A stretch of DNA of 23,246 bases. Origin: TMED109 sp002684605. Its GTDB lineage: Bacteria > Pseudomonadota > Alphaproteobacteria > TMED109. The DNA lies in NCBI GenBank assembly GCA_913046335.1, contig CAJWSU010000020.1, forward strand, positions 1-23,246, written 5' to 3'. Positions 1 to 7,420 of the stretch are shown piece by piece. The stretch's first letter is position 1. The number at the start of each line of letters is the position of its first letter. The notes below the pieces were generated by a model that saw nothing but the letters and a program-made list of their open reading frames with translations, did no database searches and had not been told where the DNA came from. The translations under genes were made by a program, and so were the position numbers.

Positions 1-655
1 AAAAATTTTTAGGAAGTATTGTGATAGAGTAAAATGTTCCTGATAATAATGAAAGAGGAGTAACAATAAAATTAGTAATTGCTGCTATGTGATCAAACTT
101 ACTAGCCCATATTCCCGAAATTAAGCCCAGTAGCCCCATAAATGAGCATGATAGAACTGAAAAGTATATTAAAACTAAAGGACTATAAATTTTAAGAGGC
201 ACAAAAAACAAAACTAACAAAGAAACAGAAATCCCAACGAATAGGCCTCTGCATACAGCACCTGCTAAGAAAGCTGAAGCAAACTCTATAGCTGTCAATG
301 GAGGCAACAACAAATCTGTTATATTACCTGCTACTTTTGCACTCAATAATGAAGATGAAGTGTTACCAAAAGCATTTTGAATCATGGCCATTATAATTAA
401 ACCTGGAGCTAAAAATTCTAAAAAAGGAATATCTTGAACAAGCTTAGAAGACCTGCCCAATGCCATGGCAAAAATTATGAGAAATAATAGAGTAGTGAGA
501 GCTGGCCCTAAAATTGTCTGTAGGTATATTTTCAAAAACCTCATAACTTCTCTTTTAAAGAGGGTGTAAACGCCAATCCAATTGACCGTATTTATTCCTA
601 CTTTAGACCTTTCAGAAATAAATTTATTATTAGAGGTGGTTTTATTTTTTTGCAT
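1..655 (-). CDS. ABC-2 type export permease (YadH/NodJ-like), 3' part outside window
   Basis: This gene starts with ATG at 655 and reads leftward out of the window, so about 218 N-terminal residues are visible and the C-terminus is missing. The N-terminus is polar (about 35 residues), followed by an amphipathic stretch containing YTLFKREVMRFLK and then hydrophobic segments such as LGPALTTLLFLIIFAMALG. Further hydrophobic helices follow, with the pattern LEFLAPGLIIMAMIQNAFGN and later FSVLSCSFMGLLGLISGIW. This is the layout of the ABC-2 membrane subunit family, the permease half of exporters for drugs, lipids or polysaccharides; family members are about 250-270 residues. The ATPase partner is not in view and may lie beyond the left edge. 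The substrate cannot be read from the sequence. The gene is divergent from the arsC-family gene and shares a 71 bp gap with it. Confidence 0.8.
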   Translation of the reverse strand, partial: MQKNKTTSNNKFISERSKVGINTVNWIGVYTLFKREVMRFLKIYLQTILGPALTTLLFLIIFAMALGRSSKLVQDIPFLEFLAPGLIIMAMIQNAFGNTSSSLLSAKVAGNITDLLLPPLTAIEFASAFLAGAVCRGLFVGISVSLLVLFFVPLKIYSPLVLIYFSVLSCSFMGLLGLISGIWASKFDHIAAITNFIVTPLSLLSGTFYSITILPKNF

Positions 656-726
656 GAAAATATATAACCTGTTAAATTACATTAAGTATAGTAATTATAT
701 ATAATAATAAAAATTATTGGCAACTA

Positions 727-1074
727 ATGAAAATATATCATAACCCTAGATGCTCAAAATCAAGCGCAACACTTAATATTATTTTAGAAAATAATATTAA
801 ACCAGATATTCATCTATATTTAGAAGATCCTTTATCTATAAAAGAAATTAAATCTATATTAGAGTTACTAAATACTTCTCCAGAAAATATAGTTAGAAGA
901 AATGAAGAGATATATAAAACACTAGATTTAAAAAATGCTAATAAAGACATGCTAATTAAAATGATACATGAAAACCCTATTTTACTTGAAAGACCCATAG
1001 TTATATCAAAAAATAAAGCAGTATTAGGCAGGCCGCCTGAAAATGTTAAGCAATTAATTACCAATAAATCCTAA
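727..1074 (+). CDS. arsC: ArsC-family reductase (glutaredoxin-dependent arsenate reductase type)
   Basis: A 115-residue thioredoxin-fold protein of the ArsC family, of normal length. The N-terminal motif IYHNPRCSKS places the catalytic cysteine at residue 9. The arginines that bind the oxyanion in this family are represented by R57/R58, R89 (in ERPIV) and R102 (in GRPPE). These features fit the glutaredoxin-linked arsenate reductase (reduction of arsenate to arsenite in the cytoplasm) rather than the Spx regulator branch, because it has a single Cys instead of CxxC and keeps the RP..GRP pattern. No arsenite pump or ArsR regulator lies nearby, so it may act with a distant efflux system or as a general thiol reductase. 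It starts with ATG at 727. Its end overlaps the end of the convergent fmt gene by 4 bp. Confidence 0.85.
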   Translation: MKIYHNPRCSKSSATLNIILENNIKPDIHLYLEDPLSIKEIKSILELLNTSPENIVRRNEEIYKTLDLKNANKDMLIKMIHENPILLERPIVISKNKAVLGRPPENVKQLITNKS

Positions 1075-2006
1075 ACTATATCTTGTACTCTTAAACCTTT
1101 TTCTATTCTCCAGCCATTTAAAACTTCTTTTGTTGGCATAGTTTTTTTCCCCGGTCTTTGTAAAACTTTTACTTTTATAGCATTTTGCGCACATTTTATA
1201 ACTATAGAAGAATCAATAATAACGCCGTTATCAACTTTTTCATTATTTTCTATCACATCAGCTTCAATAATTTTAATTATTTCATCTTTCACTCGGCATT
1301 TAGCTCCAGGGAAAGGACTTAATGCATTAATATGATTTACTATTTCAGATGCTTTTTTATTCCAATTTATAACCTCATCTTTTTTATGTATTTTATTGGC
1401 ATAGGTAATTCCTACTTTACTTTGAGGTATAGGCTTTAATATACCATTAGCATATTGTAAGATTGATTTCTCTAATAAATCAGCGCCTTTCAAAGATAAT
1501 TCATTGGTTAGCTTAATTACATTATTTTTTGGATTAATATCTACTGATAAAGTAGAAATAACGCCTCCCGTATCTAGCCCTTCATCCATAAGCATCACGG
1601 CTACACCTGTTTGAGTATCTCCTGACATAATTGCCCTTTGTATTGGCGCTGCACCCCTCCAACGAGGCAGCAAAGATGCATGCAAATTAATACATCCAAA
1701 TTTAGGTAAGTCTATAATAGAAGAAGGTAAAATATGACCAAATGCAACAACAACAATCATATCTAAATTTAAATTTTTTAAGTATTCAATCTTATCTTTT
1801 AAGCTATTAGCAAATAGAACTTTTAAGCCAATACTTTCTGCGTATTCATGCACAGGTTGTTTCTTTAATTTTTTTCCTCTATTTGCTGGTTTAGGTTCTT
1901 GCGTAAATACTAGAGAAACTTCATGACCAGCATTTATAATAGCTTTTAAGCTAGGAATGGAAAATTCTGGACTCCCCATAAAACATATTTTTAGTTTATT
2001 AAACAT
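1071..2006 (-). CDS. fmt: Methionyl-tRNA formyltransferase
   Basis: A 311-residue cytoplasmic enzyme, normal family length, that formylates initiator Met-tRNA using 10-formyltetrahydrofolate. The N-terminal formyltransferase domain carries the opening KICFMGSPEFSIPSL, the formyl-donor loop INLHASLLPRWRGAAPIQ with N107 and H109, and the MDEGLDTG motif with D145; these are the N-H-D catalytic triad of the family. The C-terminal OB-like tRNA-binding domain covers roughly residues 205-305, including NALSPFPGA. It lies 7 nt after def, so formylation and deformylation genes are in the usual def-fmt order and probably share an mRNA. Start is ATG at 2006. The stop codon overlaps that of convergent arsC. 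Confidence 0.97.
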   Translation of the reverse strand: MFNKLKICFMGSPEFSIPSLKAIINAGHEVSLVFTQEPKPANRGKKLKKQPVHEYAESIGLKVLFANSLKDKIEYLKNLNLDMIVVVAFGHILPSSIIDLPKFGCINLHASLLPRWRGAAPIQRAIMSGDTQTGVAVMLMDEGLDTGGVISTLSVDINPKNNVIKLTNELSLKGADLLEKSILQYANGILKPIPQSKVGITYANKIHKKDEVINWNKKASEIVNHINALSPFPGAKCRVKDEIIKIIEADVIENNEKVDNGVIIDSSIVIKCAQNAIKVKVLQRPGKKTMPTKEVLNGWRIEKGLRVQDIV

Positions 2007-2013
2007 AAATATA

Positions 2014-2535
2014 TTATATAGCTTTATTTAAAATTTTCTTAAGTTTTTGCATTTTTTTTAAAATTATTTGTCTTTTTAATCTAGATATATATGAAGTAAA
2101 TAAAGTACCTGCTAGATGATCTATTTCATGTTGGACACAAACTGCTTCAAAACCGTTAAATACTTTTTCTATACTATCACCCTTGATATCTAAATATTTT
2201 ACTTTTACAAATTCAGGTCTTTTAACTTCAAAATATTGATCTGGGAATGATAAACATCCTTCCTCATATGTATTTAAAATTTCTGAATAACTAATGATAA
2301 TTGGATTAATTAAGACAATTGGCTTAAAACTATCATTTCTATTTGAACAATCCATTACCAAAATTTGTAAAGAGTGATTCACTTGTGGAGCTGCCAGTCC
2401 AACCCCATTATTCTCATACATAGTATCATACATGTCATTTACTAAGGAATTTATAGATTTATCTATATTAAGAACTGTACAAGCTTTTTTGCTAAGGACA
2501 GTAGACGGCGCAATAACTATATCAAGTATACTCAT
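2014..2535 (-). CDS. def: Peptide deformylase
   Basis: A 173-residue metalloenzyme that removes the formyl group from the N-terminus of new proteins. The three family motifs are intact: GVGLAAPQ at 44-51, EGCLSFP at 92-98 and HEIDH at 136-140. The metal ligands are therefore C94, H136 and H140, with E137 as the catalytic acid/base. The sequence after the third motif (LAGTLFTSYIS) and the helical lysine-rich tail fit type 1 bacterial deformylases. It is first in a leftward def-fmt pair and divergent from rmuC across a 114 bp gap that must contain both promoters; I did not find a convincing pair of boxes there. Confidence 0.97.
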   Translation of the reverse strand: MSILDIVIAPSTVLSKKACTVLNIDKSINSLVNDMYDTMYENNGVGLAAPQVNHSLQILVMDCSNRNDSFKPIVLINPIIISYSEILNTYEEGCLSFPDQYFEVKRPEFVKVKYLDIKGDSIEKVFNGFEAVCVQHEIDHLAGTLFTSYISRLKRQIILKKMQKLKKILNKAI

Positions 2536-2649
2536 AATCTAGACTATTAATAATTTTATGTAATTAAAACTATCCCTATATAAATTAAAGAAATACATTT
2601 AAATACAAAGTAATAGACTATAAATAATTATTATTAAAGGCAAAAATAT

Positions 2650-3723
2650 ATGAATGAATTAAATTTTTTTATTATGTTAGGTACTGGTATTGTTTGCCTA
2701 CTTATTTTTACTTTAATTATATATATCATGCAAAAAAGAGGGTATGAATTACTAGAAGAAAAATTTAATAATAATAAAATTAATAATGAGACAGAATTAG
2801 AATTTAGAGAAAGAAAATTATCCTTATTAGTAGAACCTCTTACTAACGAAATTCAAAAATTAAATAACAATGTAAATACTATAGAAAAAAATAGAATAGA
2901 ATCGTATGGCAGGTTATCAGAGCAAGTAGATATTCTTGCTAATGGTACGCGTCAATTAGAGCAAGCTTTAAGATCGCCTACTTCAAGAGGCAAATGGGGA
3001 GAAGTTCAATTACAAAGAATATTAGAACTCTCAGGAATGTCAGAGCATGTTGATTTTAATTTACAAAAGGGTTTATCTGAAGGTGGAGGAAGGCCAGATG
3101 CCATAATTCATCTTCCTGGGAACCGTTCTTTAGCAATTGACGCGAAAACTCCTCTTTCTGCTTATATAGAATATACTGAAGCAAAATCAGAATTAGAAAA
3201 AGATGAAAAGCTTAAAAAACATGCTCATAATATTAAAACAACGGCACGAATGTTGGGTCAAAAAGAATACCAGAATTCTATTAAAGGAGATTTAGATTTT
3301 GTAATAATGTTCATACCTGGTGACCATTTTTTTTCTGCGGCTATAAAAATTGATCCAGATATTTTTGAGAACGCACTTAAAAATAATGTTCTCATATGTA
3401 CACCCGCCACTCTAATTGCCCTTTTAAAGGGTGTTTCTTTTAATTGGCAACAGGATAAACTAGCTAAAAATATTAAAGAAATTGCTATACATTCTCAAGA
3501 ATTACAAAGAAGAATTTTAAAATTTTTTGAACATATGGAGGGGATAAAGAAAGGTTTAGAATCTGCAGGAAGCAATTATGATAAAGCAATAGGTTCCATA
3601 GAAAATCGAATGATCCCTCAAATAGAAAAAATATCAAGCCTTGGTATAATGGAAAATATTAATATTAAAAATACTCCTAAAAAAGCACGGCTTAATTTAA
3701 AAGAAAACCTGAAAGATAAGTAA
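2650..3723 (+). CDS. rmuC: DNA recombination protein RmuC homologue
   Basis: A 357-residue protein with an N-terminal membrane helix at about 6-27 (IMLGTGIVCLLIFTLIIYIM), a charged helical, probably coiled-coil region to about residue 105, then the RmuC domain. Characteristic motifs are RGKWGEVQLQRILELSGM (113-130), RPDAIIHLPG (148-157), IDAKTPLSAY (163-172), DFVIMFIPGDHFF and LLKGVSFNWQQ. The D150...D164-x-K166 arrangement fits a predicted PD-(D/E)xK nuclease fold, as proposed for this family. RmuC limits DNA inversions and is linked to recombination; its biochemical role is poorly defined. It is shorter than the E. coli protein (475 residues), mainly in the coiled-coil and tail. It converges on recR with only 2 bp between stop codons. 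Confidence 0.93.
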   Translation: MNELNFFIMLGTGIVCLLIFTLIIYIMQKRGYELLEEKFNNNKINNETELEFRERKLSLLVEPLTNEIQKLNNNVNTIEKNRIESYGRLSEQVDILANGTRQLEQALRSPTSRGKWGEVQLQRILELSGMSEHVDFNLQKGLSEGGGRPDAIIHLPGNRSLAIDAKTPLSAYIEYTEAKSELEKDEKLKKHAHNIKTTARMLGQKEYQNSIKGDLDFVIMFIPGDHFFSAAIKIDPDIFENALKNNVLICTPATLIALLKGVSFNWQQDKLAKNIKEIAIHSQELQRRILKFFEHMEGIKKGLESAGSNYDKAIGSIENRMIPQIEKISSLGIMENINIKNTPKKARLNLKENLKDK

Positions 3724-3725
3724 AT

Positions 3726-4331
3726 TTATTTATCGCTATTTAATATTTTCCTAGAATCTAATGCAGCACCAATAGTCCCATCATCTAAGTAGTCAAGCTC
3801 TCCTCCCATGGGAATTCCTTGAGCTAATTTTGATACTACTATATCTCTGCCTTCTAATAAATCAGTAATATAAAAACTAGTGGTTTGACCTGCAATTGTT
3901 GCTGACGTTGCTAATATTACTTCCTTTACTTTATTTGTACTAATGTTCTCTAGAAGCTCTTTTATCCTCAAGTCTTCTGGATTAATACCATCTATTGCGC
4001 TTAATACACCTCCTAATATATGATACCTACCCTTAAAGTTACTAGAACGTTCTAAAGCCCATAAATCAGAAATATCCTCTACTACGCAAATAGTAGTTAC
4101 ATCCCTTTTTACATCTTTACATATTCCACATATATTATCAGAATCTATGTTACCACATATAGAGCACAAATTAATATTTTCAGAAACTTGTATAAGAGCA
4201 TTAGCTAAAGGTAACATTAATTTTTCTGGCTTTTTAATTAAGCTTAAAACACTTCTTCTAGCGGAACGTGGTCCAAGACCAGGTATTTTAGACATCAACT
4301 TTATTAAGATTTTAATCTCTTCTGATTCCAT
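3726..4331 (-). CDS. recR: Recombination mediator protein RecR
   Basis: A 201-residue protein of standard length. It acts with RecO (and RecF) to load RecA on single-stranded DNA at gaps. Domains in order: a helix-hairpin-helix with IPGLGPRSARR (16-26), a four-cysteine zinc finger with C56, C59, C68 and C71 (CSIC...CGIC), and a Toprim domain with VVEDISDL (83-90) and YHILGGVLSAIDGI (103-116). The C-terminal segment LAQGIPMGGELDYLDDGT is the conserved RecR tail with the Walker B-like element. It is the last gene of the dnaX-ybaB-recR block; only 1 nt separates the ybaB stop from its start region, which suggests translational coupling. Confidence 0.97.
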   Translation of the reverse strand: MESEEIKILIKLMSKIPGLGPRSARRSVLSLIKKPEKLMLPLANALIQVSENINLCSICGNIDSDNICGICKDVKRDVTTICVVEDISDLWALERSSNFKGRYHILGGVLSAIDGINPEDLRIKELLENISTNKVKEVILATSATIAGQTTSFYITDLLEGRDIVVSKLAQGIPMGGELDYLDDGTIGAALDSRKILNSDK

Positions 4332-4332
4332 T

Positions 4333-4650
4333 TTATAAAAAAGATTTCATGTCAAAAGGTAAAGATACTCCTCCGGTAGCTTTACTCATTTCTAATTCAC
4401 AAAACTCATCCGCTTTTTTCTTTGCTTCATAATATGCTGATTTTATAGAACCTTCTAATAACTTACTTTCATCATTTTTCTCATTATCAATTGATATATC
4501 AATTAAAATACCCTTACCTGTAACTTTAACTTTGACTTTACCATCAACACTCTCTCCGAAAAAAAAAGTTTCATCTATATTTTTCTTTAATTCTGAAAAT
4601 TTAGATTTCATTTCTTGTGCTTGCTTAAGCATACTAAACATATTTTTCAT
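4333..4650 (-). CDS. ybaB: YbaB/EbfC-family nucleoid-associated protein
   Basis: A 105-residue member of the YbaB/EbfC family, small dimeric DNA-binding proteins that coat the nucleoid. The pattern is typical: an N-terminal helix (MLKQAQEMKSKFSELKK), a beta section with VDGKVKVKVTGKGILIDISID, then a C-terminal helix rich in acidic and basic residues and a glycine-containing tail (ATGGVSLPF). Position between dnaX and recR is the classical synteny in bacteria. It begins at ATG 4650, 19 bp after the dnaX stop. A run of nine T residues on the coding strand (4559-4567) encodes FFF in ETFFFGE and could be a mild slippage spot. Confidence 0.95.
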   Translation of the reverse strand: MKNMFSMLKQAQEMKSKFSELKKNIDETFFFGESVDGKVKVKVTGKGILIDISIDNEKNDESKLLEGSIKSAYYEAKKKADEFCELEMSKATGGVSLPFDMKSFL

Positions 4651-4669
4651 ATAACTTATCTTTCTTAAA

Positions 4670-6286
4670 TTACTTATTATTTTTTACTTCAATAATTTCT
4701 GAATCTGGAAACTCTTCTATTATAGTTTTTACTATGATATTGTCCTTAATTTTATTTTTTAATTCATTATCCTCACTCTCTATTTTTTCTGAAATAGAAT
4801 CATATGTTTTTTCATTTTCTATTACTTCAATTTTCCAGTGATTTTTAGTTATAATAAATAATGATTTTTTAATTTTTTCTAAAAGGGCTCCATAATTTTT
4901 TAAAACAAAACTAAGTTTTATATAATATGGTTTATATTGAATGACATTTATATTATCTATCAACATAGTGTAGAAAGACAGTTCTTTATTTCTCTTAATA
5001 AAGTCTAAAAGACTTTCATATGTTTCAAATTTATTATTACTTATGATATCTGGCGAATCATCTTCTGTTAAAGATGTCTGATTTTTTTCCTTTAGCTCAA
5101 TTTTTTTTTTTTGTTTTGATTGTTCTATCAAAATTTTAAGATCAGGAAGATTAGAAGCATATGTTATTCTTAATAAAATCATTTCCGTTGCTTCCTTAAC
5201 AGAATAAGTTGACTGTATTTCTGAATAACCTTTCAGCAATAATTGCCAACATTTTGTTACTGAAGGAATATTTAAACTTTCAGCACTTTTTTGAGCTCTT
5301 TTACTCTCATATTCTGAAATATTTTGCGATAGGTCTATACTAGGCACTGCAATAGCTCTCGTAACACTGTGGCAAACTCCCATCAATTCTTCTATTAATA
5401 ATATTGGGTCGGATCCATCATTTAATAAAATTTCGAAATTATTAATCACTTTTAAAGAGTTACCCTCCATCAGGGAATCAAATAAGTCCCAAACTTTAGA
5501 TTTATCTGAAAGCCCTAACATTATTTTGACCGATTCTTCTTTTATATTATCACTACTAAGACTAATAGCTTGATCTAGTAGGCTCAAAGCGTCTCTCACA
5601 CTTCCATCACTAGACCTAACTATTAAATTCAAAGAACCTTCATCTATTAAAACTTTTTCTTTTTCTGTAATACTTTTAAGATGCTTAGATAATACTGAAT
5701 TTGAAACTCTTCTTAAATCAAACTTTTGGCACCTTGATAATACTGTTACTGGAATCTTTCTAATTTCAGTAGTACAAAATATAAATTTTGCATGTTCTGG
5801 AGGCTCTTCTAGAGTTTTTAATAAAGCATTAAAAGCAGCTGTTGATAACATATGTACTTCATCAATAATATAAATACGATACCTTCCTACAGATGGTTTG
5901 TATCTAACACCTTCGGTTAATTCACGCATATCATCAACGCCTGTATGTGAAGCAGCGTCAATTTCTATAATATCTACATGCCTATCATTTTTTGCTGCAA
6001 TGCATGATTCGCATTCTCCGCATGGGGTTATCGTTGGTATTTCATTTTTTATGCAATTTAAGCCCTTGGAAACAATTCTTGCAGCTGTTGTTTTTCCTAC
6101 ACCTCTAACACCAGTAAAGAGAAAAGCATGTGCTACTCTGTTTAACTCGAAAGAGTTACTAAGAATTCTTACCATGGAATCTTGGCCTATCAAATCTTTA
6201 AAAGTTCTTGGTCTATATCTTCTCGCTAATACTCTATATTGCTTAGAACTGCTTTTTTCGTCAATTTCTAGGTTAGAAGTATCCAA
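4670..6286 (-). CDS. dnaX: DNA polymerase III clamp-loader subunit tau (and probably gamma)
   Basis: A 538-residue AAA+ motor subunit of the clamp loader. Domain I has YRVLARRYRPRTF, the Walker A GVRGVGKT (59-66), the zinc cysteines C78, C89, C92 and C95, Walker B DEVH (142-145) and the SRC motif (184-186) with its arginine finger. Domains II-III run to about residue 385. A charged linker (about 385-420) is followed by a divergent C-terminal part expected to bind the polymerase alpha subunit and helicase. The start is a TTG at 6286 with AGAGGA about 10 nt upstream; no in-frame ATG precedes residue 39, which lies after the conserved N-terminus. Codons 392-396 contain an A12 tract (see the separate entry) that could give a roughly 396-residue gamma form. 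It lies 37 nt after the SRP RNA and 19 nt before ybaB. Confidence 0.96.
   Translation of the reverse strand: MDTSNLEIDEKSSSKQYRVLARRYRPRTFKDLIGQDSMVRILSNSFELNRVAHAFLFTGVRGVGKTTAARIVSKGLNCIKNEIPTITPCGECESCIAAKNDRHVDIIEIDAASHTGVDDMRELTEGVRYKPSVGRYRIYIIDEVHMLSTAAFNALLKTLEEPPEHAKFIFCTTEIRKIPVTVLSRCQKFDLRRVSNSVLSKHLKSITEKEKVLIDEGSLNLIVRSSDGSVRDALSLLDQAISLSSDNIKEESVKIMLGLSDKSKVWDLFDSLMEGNSLKVINNFEILLNDGSDPILLIEELMGVCHSVTRAIAVPSIDLSQNISEYESKRAQKSAESLNIPSVTKCWQLLLKGYSEIQSTYSVKEATEMILLRITYASNLPDLKILIEQSKQKKKIELKEKNQTSLTEDDSPDIISNNKFETYESLLDFIKRNKELSFYTMLIDNINVIQYKPYYIKLSFVLKNYGALLEKIKKSLFIITKNHWKIEVIENEKTYDSISEKIESEDNELKNKIKDNIIVKTIIEEFPDSEIIEVKNNK
5101..5112 (-). promoter_or_regulatory. Candidate slippage site in dnaX (A12 tract)
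   Basis: The coding strand has twelve consecutive A residues, read in frame as CAA AAA AAA AAA ATT (Q392-K-K-K-I). A shift that gains one base (13 A, or a -1 ribosomal slip) gives K-K-K-N followed at once by TGA at 5099-5097. Loss of one A gives L-S then TAA at 5094-5092. Either way the product ends at about residue 396-397, just after the motor domains, matching a gamma subunit. Thermus dnaX makes gamma by transcriptional slippage on A9, and E. coli by -1 ribosomal frameshifting. A 6 bp hairpin (5059-5076, loop of 6) starts 24 nt downstream, rather far for stimulating ribosomal frameshifting, so transcriptional slippage seems more likely. Function is inferred; the tract and stops are directly visible. 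Confidence 0.65.
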
Positions 6287-6323
6287 GTTTATTTCTTCCT
6301 CTTAATAAGTTCTTTTTATGAAA

Positions 6324-6413
6324 GGAGACTAAAACAACCCACATACATTTTGCTGCGGCTGCTTCTTTTCAGATCTGACCGAATTCACAAAAGACACGTC
6401 CATTCTAGTCTCC
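6324..6413 (-). ncRNA. ffs: Signal recognition particle 4.5S RNA (small type)
   Basis: The minus strand has the conserved domain IV core: GGTCAGATCT, a GAAA loop, then AGAAGCAGCC, equivalent to E. coli GGTCAGGTCC-GGAA-GGAAGCAGCC. The loop-closing pair changes from C-G to U-A and the loop stays a GNRA tetraloop, so the changes are compatible with structure. The outer ends pair perfectly over 8 bp (GGAGACTA at 6413-6406 with TAGTCTCC at 6331-6324), setting the RNA at about 90 nt without an Alu domain. It binds Ffh and targets membrane proteins co-translationally. A good promoter lies just upstream. The 37 nt to dnaX contain no clear terminator, so the 3' end is probably made by processing or the RNA reads into dnaX. 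Confidence 0.93.
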
Positions 6414-6420
6414 CATTAAT

Positions 6421-6449
6421 ATTATAAACTATAATTAAATTAGTTCCAA
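6421..6449 (-). promoter_or_regulatory. Promoter for ffs (and possibly dnaX operon)
   Basis: On the minus strand TTGGAA (6449-6444), a 17 nt spacer and a perfect TATAAT (6426-6421) precede the predicted first G of the SRP RNA by 7 nt. Box quality, spacing and distance to the RNA end all agree, which also supports the chosen 5' end of ffs. Confidence 0.75.
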
Positions 6450-6476
6450 TAAAGATAATAAATATATTTATGCCAA

Positions 6477-6505
6477 TTGCTTATATTATTGTATTTAGCT
6501 AGAAT
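6477..6505 (+). promoter_or_regulatory. Promoter for nudC
   Basis: TTGCTT (6477-6482), a 17 nt spacer and TAGAAT (6500-6505) match the sigma-70 type consensus well. A transcript would start near 6512, giving a leader of about 17 nt before the nudC ATG. It is back-to-back with the ffs promoter; the two -35 boxes are 27 bp apart. Confidence 0.6.
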
Positions 6506-6528
6506 AGTTTTTTAAAATAGGGTCTTAT

Positions 6529-7419
6529 ATGGAATATAATACAATACTTAATGATAAAATTTTTGATAAAGCCTCGTATTTGAGAGAACAAAATATTCTT
6601 GAACATAAAGATTTTCATATTGATAAAATAAGGCTTTCTTTAATCTGGAATAATAAATTTCCAGTAGACATAATTAATAACGATAATTATCTAGTATTAT
6701 GGCTTTCTGGAGTTGAAGCATACAACTTAATAAAGGAATCAAACTCTATAATATTCATAGGCCTACTAAAAGGGTTATTTTATTTTTCAATAAACACAGA
6801 TACTGTTCCTAAAAATAAAGATAAATATTATGACCTTAGAACATTAAACCCATTACTTAATAATTTTGATTTAACTATTTTAAGCACCGCCCAAGGCATT
6901 AATTATTGGCATAAAAAAAATATACATTGCGGTATTTGTGGATCATTAACAAAAATTGATGATTATGGTAATTCAAGAAATTGTTCTAATAATGAATGTA
7001 GTAATAAAATTTTTCCAAGGTTAGATCCCGCTGTTATTATGTTAGTGACATATCAAGATTCCTGTTTACTAGGTAGACAAAAAATATGGCCTAAGGGTAT
7101 GCATTCTACTCTAGCTGGGTTTGTAGAACATGGAGAAACTATTGAACAAGCGGTAGAAAGAGAAACTTTTGAAGAAACAGGAATTAAAATAAAAAATATA
7201 CAATATAAATACTCTCAAGCATGGCCCTTTCCTTCCTCATTAATGCTAGGGTTTCACGCTGAGGCTATAGATAAAAACCTTAATATAAATTACTCTGAAT
7301 TAGAAACAGCTAAATGGTTTACCAAAGATTTTTTAAGGTCTAGCCCAGAAAATATGGATTTTAAATTGCCAGGTAAAATATCTATTGCTCGAAGATTAAT
7401 TAAAGACTGGTTAAAATAA
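6529..7419 (+). CDS. nudC: NAD(H) pyrophosphatase / RNA NAD-decapping hydrolase NudC
   Basis: A 296-residue Nudix hydrolase that cleaves NADH to NMNH and AMP and, in E. coli, removes NAD caps from RNA. An N-terminal domain (about 1-125) precedes a zinc ribbon with C134, C137, C152 and C157 and the following FPRLDPAVIMLV. The Nudix box is complete at 197-219 (GFVEHGETIEQAVERETFEE plus TGI), including the metal-binding REx2EE. The NudC-specific signature SQAWPFPSS (229-237), which distinguishes it from other Nudix families, is present. Start is ATG at 6529, supported by the promoter 17 nt ahead. It converges on pheA with a single base between stop codons. Confidence 0.95.
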   Translation: MEYNTILNDKIFDKASYLREQNILEHKDFHIDKIRLSLIWNNKFPVDIINNDNYLVLWLSGVEAYNLIKESNSIIFIGLLKGLFYFSINTDTVPKNKDKYYDLRTLNPLLNNFDLTILSTAQGINYWHKKNIHCGICGSLTKIDDYGNSRNCSNNECSNKIFPRLDPAVIMLVTYQDSCLLGRQKIWPKGMHSTLAGFVEHGETIEQAVERETFEETGIKIKNIQYKYSQAWPFPSSLMLGFHAEAIDKNLNINYSELETAKWFTKDFLRSSPENMDFKLPGKISIARRLIKDWLK

Positions 7420-7420
7420 A

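Noticed and set aside
2536..2649. Possible riboswitch or small RNA in the def-rmuC divergent gap
   Set aside because: The 114 bp are uniformly A/T-rich with no conserved element or stable hairpin visible by eye; probably only two promoters.
4559..4567. Nine-base homopolymer in ybaB as a possible frameshift site
   Set aside because: It is in the middle of a compact domain where a shift would only destroy the protein; no sensible alternative product was seen.
5898..6305. Open frame of 135 codons on the plus strand, antisense to the start of dnaX
   Set aside because: It lies opposite a highly conserved AAA+ domain, has no recognisable motif, and results from the codon pattern of dnaX.
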